In this document: one piece after another, positions 23,314 to 31,893 of the stretch | Position numbering within the stretch: the stretch's first letter is position 1 | How the letters are laid out: each line of letters begins with the position of its first letter | Assembly: GCA_034422355.1 (NCBI GenBank) | Contig: DAOUJS010000089.1 | Coordinates: forward strand, 1 to 36,650 | Reading direction: 5' to 3' | Source of the DNA: CATOSP01 sp034422355 | GTDB taxonomy: Bacteria; Chloroflexota; Dehalococcoidia; Lucifugimonadales; UBA3495 | DNA length: 36,650 nucleotides | Translations under genes and position numbers: made by a program | Notes under the pieces: model-generated | What the model was told of the DNA's origin: nothing | The model's input: the letters and a program-made list of their open reading frames with translations, nothing else | Databases searched by the model: none

Positions 23314-23380
23314 GTGTATTTGGGCATGAACCGGCCCGTCTGCCCGGAATTGGCCCCTTTCGCGGCCTTGAAACCGCGCC

Positions 23381-24118
23381 TCAGAGGGGCCGCTTGGCGG
23401 GGATGCCGGGGCGGCGGGGATACCGCTCCGGCGTGGGGCCGGTCTTGTCCACCCGGAGTACGACGCGATTGTCCTCAAGCCCCGCAACGTTCACGGGATG
23501 CAGCCCCCCTATTCGCCCTCCCAACGCTTCCAGGGCATGGGTAGCCCCGGCAAGCTCGCCCTGCATTTTTGAGAACGGGCCACCGTGCTTCAGGGTTATC
23601 AATGCCCCCCTGGTCTCGCAAAAAGGGAGGGTCAGTTCCGCCAGAGTGGAGAGTTGCGCCACGCCCCTGGATACGGCCAGGTCGAAGGACTCCCGCAGGT
23701 TGGGTTCGTGGGCCAGATCCTCGGCGCGTCCTCGGAGAACGTCCACGCCGTCCAGCCCCAGCTTTTTCGTGAGATAGGACAGGAAGTCCGCCTTCTTGCC
23801 CGTGGCTTCCACCAGAGACAGGCGGATGTCCGGGAAGGCAATTTTCAAGGGCAGGCCGGGGAATCCCGCCCCCGCTCCGATGTCGACCAACCGTATACTG
23901 GAAGGCAGAGGATTACCCGCCGCCAGGCACACGGTCAGTGAGTCCAGAAAATGTTTTGTCTGCACTCCAGCGTAGTCCGTGACCGAGGTGAGGTTCACCC
24001 TCCGGTTCCAGTCGGCCAGCCCATTGAAGTAGGTCTCGAACTGCTCGATCTGGCAGCGGTCGAGGTCTATACCAAGGTCTTCGGCGCCGTGCACCAGCAG
24101 TGGCATTTGACGTTCCAT
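23381..24118 (-). CDS. rsmG: 16S rRNA (guanine527-N7)-methyltransferase RsmG
   Basis: RsmG (GidB) methylates G527 of 16S rRNA using SAM. The 245-residue protein shows FNGLADWNRRVNLTSVTD, the SAM-binding loop DIGAGAGFPGLPL (79-91), VEATGKKADFL and VSRGVAQLSTL. The ATG at 24118 has no Shine-Dalgarno, but TATAAT lies 8 bp upstream on the minus strand, so the message is probably leaderless. It diverges from the Lrp-type gene. Confidence 0.93.
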   Translation of the reverse strand: MERQMPLLVHGAEDLGIDLDRCQIEQFETYFNGLADWNRRVNLTSVTDYAGVQTKHFLDSLTVCLAAGNPLPSSIRLVDIGAGAGFPGLPLKIAFPDIRLSLVEATGKKADFLSYLTKKLGLDGVDVLRGRAEDLAHEPNLRESFDLAVSRGVAQLSTLAELTLPFCETRGALITLKHGGPFSKMQGELAGATHALEALGGRIGGLHPVNVAGLEDNRVVLRVDKTGPTPERYPRRPGIPAKRPL

Positions 24119-24126
24119 CAGGGTGC

Positions 24127-24132
24127 ATTATA
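24127..24132 (-). promoter_or_regulatory. -10 element of rsmG, start-proximal
   Basis: A perfect TATAAT on the minus strand, 8 bp before the ATG, with no convincing -35 box. Confidence 0.5.
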
Positions 24133-24169
24133 ACCGGAGGCTGTGGCTCTGGGCGGGGCTTCGTTTTCA

Positions 24170-24198
24170 TTGACAGCCCCTGGGGCCGACCGTAGAAT
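24170..24198 (+). promoter_or_regulatory. Promoter of the Lrp-type RAM protein
   Basis: TTGACA (24170-24175), 17 bp, TAGAAT (24193-24198). The leader is about 63 nt. Confidence 0.7.
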
Positions 24199-24267
24199 TA
24201 GGCACGAATCTTGGGATTCTGCATGTACGGCTCTCCGCACCGCCGTATAACGAGGGAAGGTTACACG

Positions 24268-24504
24268 ATGACAACCAAAGCATACCTGTTGGTAGAGACC
24301 GCCGTGGGCAAGACCAGAGACGTTGCCGACACCCTGCGGGGGATGGAGAACATCGAGACTGTGGACGTGGTCACAGGCCCATACGACATCATCGCCGTCA
24401 TCACCGGGGAGGACATGTCCGTAGTCGGCAACGTCGTCACCGGGAACATCCATACCGTGGGCGGGGTGGTCAGGACCGTCACCTGCGTCGCCGTGGGCGG
24501 GTGA
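24268..24504 (+). CDS. Stand-alone Lrp/AsnC ligand-binding (RAM) domain protein
   Basis: This 78-residue protein has only the effector-binding domain: AYLLVETAVGKTRDVADTLRG, VDVVTGPYDIIAVITGED and a C-terminal VRTVTCVAV strand. The DNA-binding HTH of Lrp proteins is absent. Such stand-alone RAM proteins form amino-acid-binding oligomers and may modulate full-length Lrp proteins. GGAAGG precedes the ATG. No metabolic partner is adjacent. Confidence 0.85.
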   Translation: MTTKAYLLVETAVGKTRDVADTLRGMENIETVDVVTGPYDIIAVITGEDMSVVGNVVTGNIHTVGGVVRTVTCVAVGG

Positions 24505-24600
24505 AGGGACGGTCAGTTAACTGAGGCGAGGCGTCCCGGCGGGTCCCGTGATAACACTCGCCAGTTATTTCCTCGACCATCCGCATTTTCCGCCCCAAGA

Positions 24601-24629
24601 CCGTCATTCCCGTGAAAACGGGAATCCAC
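24601..24629. repeat. Dispersed REP-like palindrome, copy 2
   Basis: CCGTCATTCCCGTGAAAACG followed by GGAATCCAC; the CCCGT/ACGGG arms form the hairpin. Confidence 0.65.
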
Positions 24630-24683
24630 TAGCCCGACTTGGGCCGTCACCTAAACCGTAGGTTCTTATGCAGGAGATTCGCC

Positions 24684-25859
24684 GTGGATTTCACCTTCAG
24701 CCCCGAAGACGATGCCTTTCGCCAAGACGTCCGCCAGTTCATCCGGCAGGAGCTGCCCGCAGACTGGGAGGGCGGCGGACGTTACCCGGACGAGGACGAC
24801 TGGGACCTGACCGTCCAGATCAGGAAGAAGATGGCCGGCCGGGGCTGGCTGACCATGCACTGGCCCGAGGAGTACGGCGGACAGGCGGCTTCTCAGGTGC
24901 GCTCTGCCATTTTCAGCGAGGAACTGACCTACAACCGGACGCCGGGACGGGACATATTCGGCGTCCGCATGTTGGGCCCCACCCTGATGATCCACGGCTC
25001 CGAGGAGCAGAAGCGGACCCACCTGCCGCCGGTTGCCAGGGGTGAAATCCAGTGGTGTCAGGGGTACAGCGAGCCTGGCTCAGGCTCCGACCTGGCGTCT
25101 CTCAGCACCCGGGCGATCAGGGACGGCGACGACCTGGTAATCAACGGCAGCAAGATATGGACCAGCATGGCCCACCGGGCCGACTGGATCATGTTGCTGG
25201 CCCGAACCGACCCCGATGCGCCCAAGCACCGGGGCATCACCTTCGTCTTGGTGGATATGAAAAGTCCGGGAATACAGGTGCGCCCCATCATCAACATGGC
25301 CAACCGCCACGAGTTCAACCAGGTGATTTTCGATAACGTCCGGGTCCCGGTGCGGAACATCGTGGGCGAGGAGAACCGGGGCTGGTACGTGGCCGTCACC
25401 CTGCTGGACTTCGAGCGGTCGGGCATTGACTTCTCGGCTACTGGGCGCAGGCTGCTGGACGAAACTCTGGAGTATGCTACGGAGACGAAGCGCAATGGGC
25501 GCCCGCTGGCCGAGACCGGCTGGGTGCGCAACGCCCTGGCCGACCGTTACATCGAGTGCGAAGTGGCGCGGCTCATGGCCTACAACGTGGCCTATATGCA
25601 GGGGCAGGGCCTTGTACCCAACAAAGAGGCGTCCATGAGCAAGGTCTTCGGCAGCGAGACAGTGCAGCGGATTACCAAGACCAGCATGGATATCCTCGGC
25701 ATGTATGGGTTCCTTGGCCGAGAGGAGAAGTGGGCGCCGCTGAAGGGCAGAATCCAGGAGAACTGGATGAGCGCTTTTGCCGGCACCATTGCCGCCGGTA
25801 CTTCCGAAGTCCAGCGGAACATCATCGCCTCCCGCGGCCTCGGCCTTCCCAGAGGTTGA
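24684..25859 (+). CDS. Acyl-CoA dehydrogenase family protein
   Basis: This 391-residue flavoprotein starts at GTG 24684 behind AGGAG. It has the N-terminal helical domain (FTFSPEDDAFRQDVRQFIR), the FAD-binding beta domain with QGYSEPGSGSDLASL and WTSMAHRADW, and the C-terminal helical domain ending AAGTSEVQRNIIASRGLGLPRG. The reaction would be alpha-beta desaturation of an acyl-CoA, with electrons passed to ETF. At the position where medium-chain enzymes have the YEGT catalytic Glu, this one reads AAGT, so the catalytic base lies elsewhere or the chemistry differs. It appears monocistronic. Confidence 0.9.
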   Translation: MDFTFSPEDDAFRQDVRQFIRQELPADWEGGGRYPDEDDWDLTVQIRKKMAGRGWLTMHWPEEYGGQAASQVRSAIFSEELTYNRTPGRDIFGVRMLGPTLMIHGSEEQKRTHLPPVARGEIQWCQGYSEPGSGSDLASLSTRAIRDGDDLVINGSKIWTSMAHRADWIMLLARTDPDAPKHRGITFVLVDMKSPGIQVRPIINMANRHEFNQVIFDNVRVPVRNIVGEENRGWYVAVTLLDFERSGIDFSATGRRLLDETLEYATETKRNGRPLAETGWVRNALADRYIECEVARLMAYNVAYMQGQGLVPNKEASMSKVFGSETVQRITKTSMDILGMYGFLGREEKWAPLKGRIQENWMSAFAGTIAAGTSEVQRNIIASRGLGLPRG

Positions 25860-25953
25860 CCCGGCTGCCGCCGCAAGACCAGGCCGGATACCCTCGGGGG
25901 CCTGCCGCCAGGCTTGGAGAGTGGTTCCGAATCTGGCGCAGTGACTCACCCGA

Positions 25954-25976
25954 CATTCACGCGAAGCGGGAATCCA
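25954..25976. repeat. Dispersed REP-like palindrome, copy 3 (partial)
   Basis: CATTCACGCGAAGCGGGAATCC, a degenerate copy of the 16125 and 24601 repeats. Confidence 0.5.
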
Positions 25977-26085
25977 GAAAGTCTATAGGGAATCCGCCTG
26001 AGTTTAGCAATTTATTCACGCGCCGGTAAATCCGCAGCAACGCCCTCCCCGGTAGTCCCATGCCGCCGTGGACGAGGAGGGTCAG

Positions 26086-26394
26086 GTGAAAGTGCGGGCA
26101 ACAATTCCGGTCGCTGCCGGGCTGGTACTGGCGATAATCATTGCAGTCGTCTTGTTAGCATCCGGGGTGCGCAGAGGCGGCAGGACCCTGGTAATTGCGA
26201 CGAGCACGGACTACCCGCATTTCAGCCTCTTGGATGGGCAGGGTCAGTCGGCAGGGTTTGATTATCAATACGGCAATATGCTGTGCGAAGTCCTCGACGC
26301 CAGGTGCGAGTGGTGCAGCGGGCCATTTGAGCAGAGATGTTCGAGCGCACCCGGCAAGGGGAGTTTAGCCTATCGAGTAGCTAAGAATCCCTAA
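26086..26394 (+). pseudogene. Truncated family 3 solute-binding protein (ABC transporter)
   Basis: The frame starts at GTG 26086 behind GGAGG. A signal-anchor (TIPVAAGLVLAIIIAVVLLA) is followed by TLVIATSTDYPHFSLLDG and GFDYQYGNMLCEVLDARCEW, the N-terminal lobe of an amino-acid-type binding protein. Homology stops near 26318 and the frame ends about 100 residues in, against about 250 for the family. IS630 remains follow directly, so insertion or deletion probably destroyed it. Confidence 0.65.
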
Positions 26395-26499
26395 CAAAGA
26401 GCGGATGCTCTGGAAAGGTGCCCTCATACCATTATTGGCCGGTGGGCTGCCGCCTTCTGCGAAGGTGTTCCCAGGGCCTTGATTTTCGAGCAGTCCGGA

Positions 26500-27060
26500 G
26501 GTTCCCCCCGCCCTGGAAGAGGGGCGGCGTTACAGGACTTGCCCGCCGGGGCGGGCATCGGCCTGGCCAACTGGAACCGGAGAGCGGCCCGCTGGTTTGT
26601 CCGAGAACACTTCGGCCTCAGCTTGTGCCGGAGCAGTTGCTTGAACTGCCTGCACCGGTTGGGATTTGCCTTCAAGCGTCCCAGGAAGCGATTGGCCAAG
26701 GCTGATGAGGCCAAACGAGAGGCTTTCGTGCCGGAGCACACCGCTCTGGTGGACGAGGCGGAGCGCACCGGGGCGAGGTACTGAGGGAGTGCCTGCGGAC
26801 GCCGGGCTTGAACCTGCAACTGGTGAACCTGCCGGGATACAGCCCTGACCTCAACGCCGGTGAGGCGGTATGGGGCTGGGCAAGGCAGGAGGCAACAGGC
26901 AACAGGGAACCTGTGCCTGGGGACCAGGGCCAGGGTACAGGAGCGGGTCAGTGACTTCCTCTCCGGGCTGACCAGCCGGAAAGATGAAGTGAAACGGCGG
27001 TGCCAGACCGTCCTGCAGTCAAAATCTGAATGCCTTATGCGAGATTCCTTCCCCGGTCTC
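26500..27060 (+). pseudogene. IS630-family transposase remnant, internally deleted
   Basis: The N-terminal part (26560-26784) carries the winged-helix segment RRAARWFVREHFGLSLC, CLHRLGFAFKRPRKRL and KREAFVPEHTALVDEAER. The DDE core is missing. After 26785 the C-terminal block NLQLVNLPGYSPDLNAGEAVW (from the YSPDLNPIE motif) resumes. A frameshift near 26900 then leads to RVQERVSDFLSGLTSRKDE. It cannot encode an active enzyme. Its terminal repeat survives at 27073-27101. Confidence 0.75.
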
Positions 27061-27072
27061 ACCTGCCCCTCA

Positions 27073-27101
27073 AATGCACATCCCACCTTGGCCTTAGTTT
27101 A
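27073..27101 (+). repeat. IS630 terminal inverted repeat, same as the MITE ends
   Basis: AATGCACATCCCACCTTGG followed by CCTTAGTTTA matches the right end of MITE copy 1 and the corresponding end of copy 2. The left end of this IS630 copy was not found. Confidence 0.7.
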
Positions 27102-27108
27102 GAAATAA

Positions 27109-27504
27109 TCAGCCATCGGCAGCGTCCGGCAGGCGGCGGAATGCCGCATTGCCGTCTGCGTCATGGGTATGGCCTTCCATCAGGGTGGGGACTTCCCGGT
27201 GGTTGCGGTTCATGTCCTCGCGTATGCGCGCTGTCTCTTGCCGCATATCCTCCCGGATGCGGTTCATATCTTCCCGCATATCCCCCCGGAAATGGTCCAT
27301 CTCTTGTCGGATATCTTCCCGGAAGCGGCCCATCTCTCCCCGGTAGAGGCGCAACTCTTCACGGTGGAAGCTCATTTCCGTTCGGAGGTTGCGTTCCGCG
27401 TCCCGGACGAGCCAGTACGTCCAGCCGCCTATCAGGGTGATCATGGCCAGCATCAGCGCGCCCACGGCAGCGATTGCCTGTATGCCGGCGGCATCCAATG
27501 TCAT
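27109..27504 (-). CDS. Membrane-anchored coiled-coil protein A, 131 residues
   Basis: One N-terminal transmembrane helix (about 8-32, IAAVGALMLAMITLIGGWTYWLV) precedes a long charged coiled coil with repeated REDM/RGDMR-type units (about 40-100) and a tail MNRNHREVPTLMEGHTHDADG. The tail is shared with protein B at 28118-28594 (MDRNHREILALLENHTHADG), so the two are paralogs. GGAGGC precedes the ATG. Topology suggests a short outer end and a cytoplasmic coil, or the reverse; no function is known. Confidence 0.7.
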   Translation of the reverse strand: MTLDAAGIQAIAAVGALMLAMITLIGGWTYWLVRDAERNLRTEMSFHREELRLYRGEMGRFREDIRQEMDHFRGDMREDMNRIREDMRQETARIREDMNRNHREVPTLMEGHTHDADGNAAFRRLPDAADG

Positions 27505-27595
27505 TTCTCAATGCCTCCGCGCGGGACGCGGGAAAGACAATCTGGCGAGGCGTCTATCGGCTCCCACGGTGTAACAGCCCTGGGACTGTACACCC

Positions 27596-28066
27596 TCAGT
27601 CTCTTGCGGCTGCGATGAGCTTGCGGGCTGCCTCGCGGACTGCCGGGCCGTCCAGGGTCGCCGTCAGCTCACCGTTCTCGGCCGTGGAGAAGACCGAATC
27701 CTCATGGAACATCGGCTCCAACTCGCCCGCAGCGGCCTTGCGCCGCTCCTCGGTCAGTCCCAGGTCACCGGCGGACTCGTCGGACAGGTGAACCTCGATC
27801 TGCTCCATCACCAACTCGGTCTCAACCTGGGTGCGCTGAATCTTGCCGATGGCGTCAAGGTGGCGGTTGCCCAGGTAGCAGCCGCCGAACTGCATGAGCT
27901 CGCACTGGCGCTCCTCAAACTCGCCCACCCGCTGGTACTTGGGTTCAAGCTCATGCTCGGTCAGGTAGTCTCGTACCTGCTGGTCCTCGGTGTCGGGGTT
28001 TTCCAGGTCGAACACCATGATGACCTTGTACATGAAGAAATCGGCGGGTTCCAGCCTAATGTACAT
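27596..28066 (-). CDS. Hypothetical protein, 156 residues
   Basis: This soluble acidic protein lies between the two coiled-coil paralogs on the same strand. It has an N-terminal beta-like stretch (FFMYKVIMVFDLENPD), a middle CELMQFGGCYLGNRHLD segment and a helical C-terminus ending in REAARKLIAAARD. I do not recognise it. An alternative start is Met12 (MYKVIMVF). Its position suggests cotranscription with the flanking coiled-coil genes, with gaps of about 50-90 bp. Confidence 0.55.
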   Translation of the reverse strand: MYIRLEPADFFMYKVIMVFDLENPDTEDQQVRDYLTEHELEPKYQRVGEFEERQCELMQFGGCYLGNRHLDAIGKIQRTQVETELVMEQIEVHLSDESAGDLGLTEERRKAAAGELEPMFHEDSVFSTAENGELTATLDGPAVREAARKLIAAARD

Positions 28067-28117
28067 CTGCTCACCGCTCCGCGATAGGATGGGGTGCGAT
28101 AAAGGTATTCTTGCGGG

Positions 28118-28594
28118 TTAGCCGTCCGCGCTGCCGGTCACCCGGTGGAACACGGCGGGCGTACCGTCAGCGTGAGTGTGGTTTTCCAGCAGGGCCAGAA
28201 TCTCCCGGTGATTGCGGTCCATCTGGTCACTTAGCTGGTCCATGCGGTCACTTAAGTGGTCCATGCGGTCGCTTAGCCGGTCCATCCGCCCGTTCATCTG
28301 GTCGCTTAGCTGTTCCATCCGCCCGTCCATCTGGTCGCTTAGCTGGTTCGTCCGGCTGTTCATCTGGTCGGTTAGCTGGTCCGTCCGGCCGTTCATCTGG
28401 TCGGTTAGCCGGTCCATCCGTAGGTTCATCTGGTCCAGCATGTCGGCGCGAAAGTTGCGGATGCTGTTGTTCCACTCCTCACGGATGTTGCGCTCCGTGT
28501 TGTGGAGCATCCAGTAGAACAGGGACACGATAAGCATCAGCATCGCGCCCATTGCGGCAATGGCTTGGAGGGTCGGAAGGTCTATCACGGGCAT
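28118..28594 (-). CDS. Membrane-anchored coiled-coil protein B with 11-residue repeats
   Basis: This protein has 158 residues. A transmembrane helix (about 10-32, IAAMGAMLMLIVSLFYWML) is followed by NTERNIREEWNN and then about eight tandem copies of an 11-residue unit of the form DQMNGRTDQLT (about 55-130). A final MDRNHREILALLENHTHADG tail follows. The DNA at 28220-28440 is correspondingly a 33-bp tandem repeat. An 11-residue (hendecad) period gives right-handed or straight coiled coils. It is a paralog of protein A. Confidence 0.7.
   Translation of the reverse strand: MPVIDLPTLQAIAAMGAMLMLIVSLFYWMLHNTERNIREEWNNSIRNFRADMLDQMNLRMDRLTDQMNGRTDQLTDQMNSRTNQLSDQMDGRMEQLSDQMNGRMDRLSDRMDHLSDRMDQLSDQMDRNHREILALLENHTHADGTPAVFHRVTGSADG
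28220..28440. repeat. 33-bp tandem repeat inside coiled-coil gene B
   Basis: Plus-strand units resemble TCCATCTGGTCGCTTAGC with variation between units, each unit coding one 11-residue repeat. The repeat is coding and shows no spacer structure, so it is not CRISPR. Confidence 0.75.
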
Positions 28595-28634
28595 CCTACC
28601 TATGCGAGATTGCCGGAATCGGGAGACAATGCCG

Positions 28635-29684
28635 CTACCGGCCCACGGCCCGCATGATCCGGTCCACCACCGAGGGATCGGGCTTCAGGGATCCATCGTC
28701 GATGCCGTGCATCGCGTCTACGATTGCGTCGTTGAAAGGAGTGGGAACTCCCACCTCCCGGCCCTTGCGGCAGATGAGGCCGTTCATGTAGTCAATCTCG
28801 GAGTGGCGGCCCTTTTTCACGTCCTGGGCCATCGACGCCAGCCAGTTGGTGTTGCCGCCCCGGGTGCTCATGTAGTCGTCAAGCTCCTCGTACACGTCGC
28901 CCTTGTCGGCCTCGGCCCAGAGCCTGGCCGGCTTGCCCTGCATGTCCACCACGTTCAGCCCCTGGGCCAGCCCCACCTGCGCGCCTTCCTTGGCCAGGTG
29001 GATGCGGATCGCCCGGCACCGGGGGTCCTGGGCCATGTCCTGCGACCCCATGTCGGACATGGCGGAAATGGCGTTGCCCATCGAGTTCTGGCACAGCTTG
29101 GCCCAACGCTCGCCCCACAGATTGTCGGTAGCGTAGGCCGCGTCGATGCAGTCCAGCATCCCGGCGATCTTCTCCGAGCGCGCGGTAATCTGCCCGCTCT
29201 GCTCGCCGACCCGGAACACAGTATGCCCGTGATCGCGGCCCGGCTCCCCGCCGCGGTTGGCGTGGGCAGGCTCCCAGAGGGCTACCTCGATGTGGGAGGC
29301 GATGCAGCCAAGCTGCCGGTCGGCCCCGACTATCTCGCCGATGATCGGGTCGTTCCAGCAGTTCTGTATCGAGACGAAGAAGCCCTCGGGCTTCACATAA
29401 CGCTTGATGAAATGGGTGGCCCACTCGGTGTCGTAGGACTTCACCGTGATGAAGGCGAAGTCGAACATCTCGGTGATGCCCTGGGCATCGGTCAGGTGCA
29501 TGGCGTTGACCGGGATGGTGAAATCGCCCTGGCTGCCGCTGGCCCGCAGGCCCCTGGCCCGCATGGTCTCAACATGCTCCGGCCACATATCTATGAAGGT
29601 GATGTCGTACCCCTCCCGTACAAGGAAAGCGCCGACGTAGCTGCCCACCGCGCCGGGTCCCATAATCGCAATCTTGTCGCTCAC
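28635..29684 (-). CDS. Ketopantoate reductase (PanE/ApbA) family oxidoreductase
   Basis: This 349-residue NAD(P)-dependent enzyme begins KIAIMGPGAVGSYVGAFL (GxGxxG at 9-14). A central Asp/Lys region ERWAKLCQNSMGNAISAMSD corresponds to the conserved Kl..N...N motif, and the ApbA C-terminal domain contains SEIDYMNGLICRKGREVGVPTPFND. It would reduce a 2-keto acid such as ketopantoate, but the family includes dehydrogenases with other substrates and no pantothenate genes are nearby. GTG 29684 follows AGGAGG by 7 bp. Confidence 0.87.
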   Translation of the reverse strand: MSDKIAIMGPGAVGSYVGAFLVREGYDITFIDMWPEHVETMRARGLRASGSQGDFTIPVNAMHLTDAQGITEMFDFAFITVKSYDTEWATHFIKRYVKPEGFFVSIQNCWNDPIIGEIVGADRQLGCIASHIEVALWEPAHANRGGEPGRDHGHTVFRVGEQSGQITARSEKIAGMLDCIDAAYATDNLWGERWAKLCQNSMGNAISAMSDMGSQDMAQDPRCRAIRIHLAKEGAQVGLAQGLNVVDMQGKPARLWAEADKGDVYEELDDYMSTRGGNTNWLASMAQDVKKGRHSEIDYMNGLICRKGREVGVPTPFNDAIVDAMHGIDDGSLKPDPSVVDRIMRAVGR

Positions 29685-30146
29685 GGTCCAGCCTCCTGTC
29701 CGACTACTGATTCATACCGCTGATTCAGGTGATTGTCCCGATAATCAGCGGCGGCCTTTGGCGCTAATACTATTGCAGCCCCCGGAATCTGGCAAGCAGA
29801 GTGAGTCTGGTTGATATTGACGCAAATCAACTTGTCAGCTATCCAGCCAACACCAAAAAGTTCGCTATTCCTGGACCGCTGACTTGAAGAATTCCCAAGC
29901 CGATGGCCCGCAGGTTTCGTGACACTGGTCGAGATAGGGACAGCCTCAAAGCGGTGGGGCTGTCCCTATCCTATCTTCTCTTCGGGGCCTAACCTGAGCG
30001 ACCGCTGGAGGAGTTGACTCTACCTGCCAAGGCCACCTTCATGCTGAGAACATCTGTGCTATTATAAGGATATACCCTTGGCCGTGGCACACCTCAGTCC
30101 CGGGACCCGGGTGCCAATCATAAGAATACAGCAAAGGAGGAATACC
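29685..30146. other. Intergenic region between panE-like and TPR genes
   Basis: There is no credible gene. It contains a 13-bp inverted repeat, GATAGGGACAGCC (29933-29945) with GGCTGTCCCTATC (29958-29970), and an extended -10-like TGC-TATTAT near 30055, about 90 bp before the TPR start. Confidence 0.5.
29933..29970. repeat. 13-bp perfect inverted repeat
   Basis: The GATAGGGACAGCC hairpin has a 12-nt loop and is followed by CTATCTTCTCTTC on the plus strand. It may act as a terminator or be a mobile-element relic. Confidence 0.6.
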
Positions 30147-31892
30147 ATGAACAGAGAACGCAGGGAGCCGTATGGATTGTACGGGGCCGGCCAACGCGGG
30201 GACCCTGCACGCCAAATGCTGAAATGCCTGAGTCACCAGGAGAGTCAAAGAGCACTGACACGGCTGGACAAGGACATAGAGGACGATGCGGGGAATGCCG
30301 CCGCCCTCGCTATCAGGGGACTGCTTTACCAATTGATGGGCGACGACCTCCGTGCGGAGGAGGACTTCGGCAGAGTAATCGAACTGGAACCAGACAACGC
30401 CGAGGCCCACTGCCTTCGGGCAGGCGTCCGTGCCCAGGGGGGAGAGTACCAACTGGCGGTGAAGGACTACGACGTTGCCATCGGCCTGGACCAGAGAAAC
30501 CCGGAAACCTACAACAACCGGGGGGTGTGCTTAGCGAAGCTGGGCGATCTGGACATTGCCATTTGGGACTTTGACGAAGCCATCGACCTTGACCCCCATT
30601 TCGCCAGACCGCATTTCAACCGGGGGTGCGCCTGCTCGGAGCAGGGCTACAAGCAGGAGGCGGTGGAGTATCTCAGCCGGGCCATCAATTGCGACCCTGC
30701 CATGACCCTCGCCTACCACGCCAGAGGCGGCGTCTACCTGGACCTAGACGAGCTTGATCTGGCTGTCCGGGACTTCGATGCCGCCGTCAGACTGGAGCCG
30801 CTCAACAACCTCTCACGGTGCTCCAGGGGGACCGCCAAGTTGCGGCAGGAGGAATACGACAGCGCCTTCCGCGATTTCGAGGCCGTCCTCTCCCTCGACC
30901 CGGACAATGCCCGCGCCCTCCTTGGCCGGGGAATCGCGCTGGTGAGCCAAGGCAGGAACGCCGCCGCCCTGCAGGACTTTCAACGGTCCCTCAGCCTTGA
31001 CCCCGCCAAGTGCGAGGTCTACGACGTAGAAGGGTTCGCAGATGCCGGTATCCGGCGGTACGACATGGCCGTCGCCGGCTACACCAAGATCTTCGACCTG
31101 GACCCAGCCAACGTGGACGTCCTCTATGAACGGGGATTGGGCTACCTCGGCCGGGGCAGGTACGATCAGGCCATCGCCGACTTCAACTCCATTCTGGGAA
31201 TCGACCCGGAAGACTGCGACGCCCTCCACCTGCGGGGACGCGCCCTGGGCTTCCAGGGGAAGCACCAACAGGCTTTCAGGGACTTCAACCGGATAATCGA
31301 GTTGGCTCCGGAGGACAGCGAATCATACTTCAGGAGAGGCCGCGCCCATTGCCGGATGGGTGAATACCAGCAGGCGCTGGAGGACTTCGGGAGGGCAATT
31401 GACCTCGACACGGAACACGTGGAATCCCTCCGCAGCCGGGCAGACGTCCACTTCAAGTTGGGCCAGTTCGACAAAGCGGTCCAAGACTACGACCGGGTGA
31501 CCTGCCTCCGGCCCGGCCTTGAAACCGCTCACTACCGCAAGGGGCTGGCATTGGCCTGCCTGAGCCAATACGAAGCCGCCGTCCGGGCCTACGACCGGGC
31601 CATTGAACTGGCCCCGGACTACACCTGCGCCTACAACAAAAGGGGTATGGCTCTCATGGCCCTCGGCGAGCATCGCGGGGCTTTGAGCGATTTCGGTCAA
31701 AGCCCTTTCTTCGAAAGCGGAGAGTTCTTCGACTCTATGGAGAAAAACCTTGCGGAGCATGACGGTGGCGGAGGTTCACATGAACGCGAAGCAACGGCCG
31801 CATTTGACGAGCCACAGAGCGGGTTAGATATGGGGTACCCATCATCCGGCCCTGCCAAATGCCCAGGCGACGCGAATGAACAGGAGGACTGA
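30147..31892 (+). CDS. Tetratricopeptide-repeat protein, 581 residues
   Basis: After about 40 non-repeat residues the protein is made of roughly fifteen 34-residue TPR units, each with the pattern A(Y/H)xxRGxxxxxxGxYxxAxxDFxxxIxLDP. It ends with a low-complexity acidic tail. TPR arrays scaffold protein complexes; there is no enzyme domain, signal peptide or membrane helix. AAAGGAGG precedes ATG 30147, so the longer frame from 30078 is rejected. The second TPR gene starts 2 bp after its stop. Confidence 0.85.
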   Translation: MNRERREPYGLYGAGQRGDPARQMLKCLSHQESQRALTRLDKDIEDDAGNAAALAIRGLLYQLMGDDLRAEEDFGRVIELEPDNAEAHCLRAGVRAQGGEYQLAVKDYDVAIGLDQRNPETYNNRGVCLAKLGDLDIAIWDFDEAIDLDPHFARPHFNRGCACSEQGYKQEAVEYLSRAINCDPAMTLAYHARGGVYLDLDELDLAVRDFDAAVRLEPLNNLSRCSRGTAKLRQEEYDSAFRDFEAVLSLDPDNARALLGRGIALVSQGRNAAALQDFQRSLSLDPAKCEVYDVEGFADAGIRRYDMAVAGYTKIFDLDPANVDVLYERGLGYLGRGRYDQAIADFNSILGIDPEDCDALHLRGRALGFQGKHQQAFRDFNRIIELAPEDSESYFRRGRAHCRMGEYQQALEDFGRAIDLDTEHVESLRSRADVHFKLGQFDKAVQDYDRVTCLRPGLETAHYRKGLALACLSQYEAAVRAYDRAIELAPDYTCAYNKRGMALMALGEHRGALSDFGQSPFFESGEFFDSMEKNLAEHDGGGGSHEREATAAFDEPQSGLDMGYPSSGPAKCPGDANEQED

Positions 31893-31893
31893 A

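Noticed and set aside
28220..28440. Regular repeat spacing resembling a CRISPR array
   Set aside because: Units are contiguous, degenerate and in frame with a coiled-coil gene; there are no unique spacers and no cas genes.
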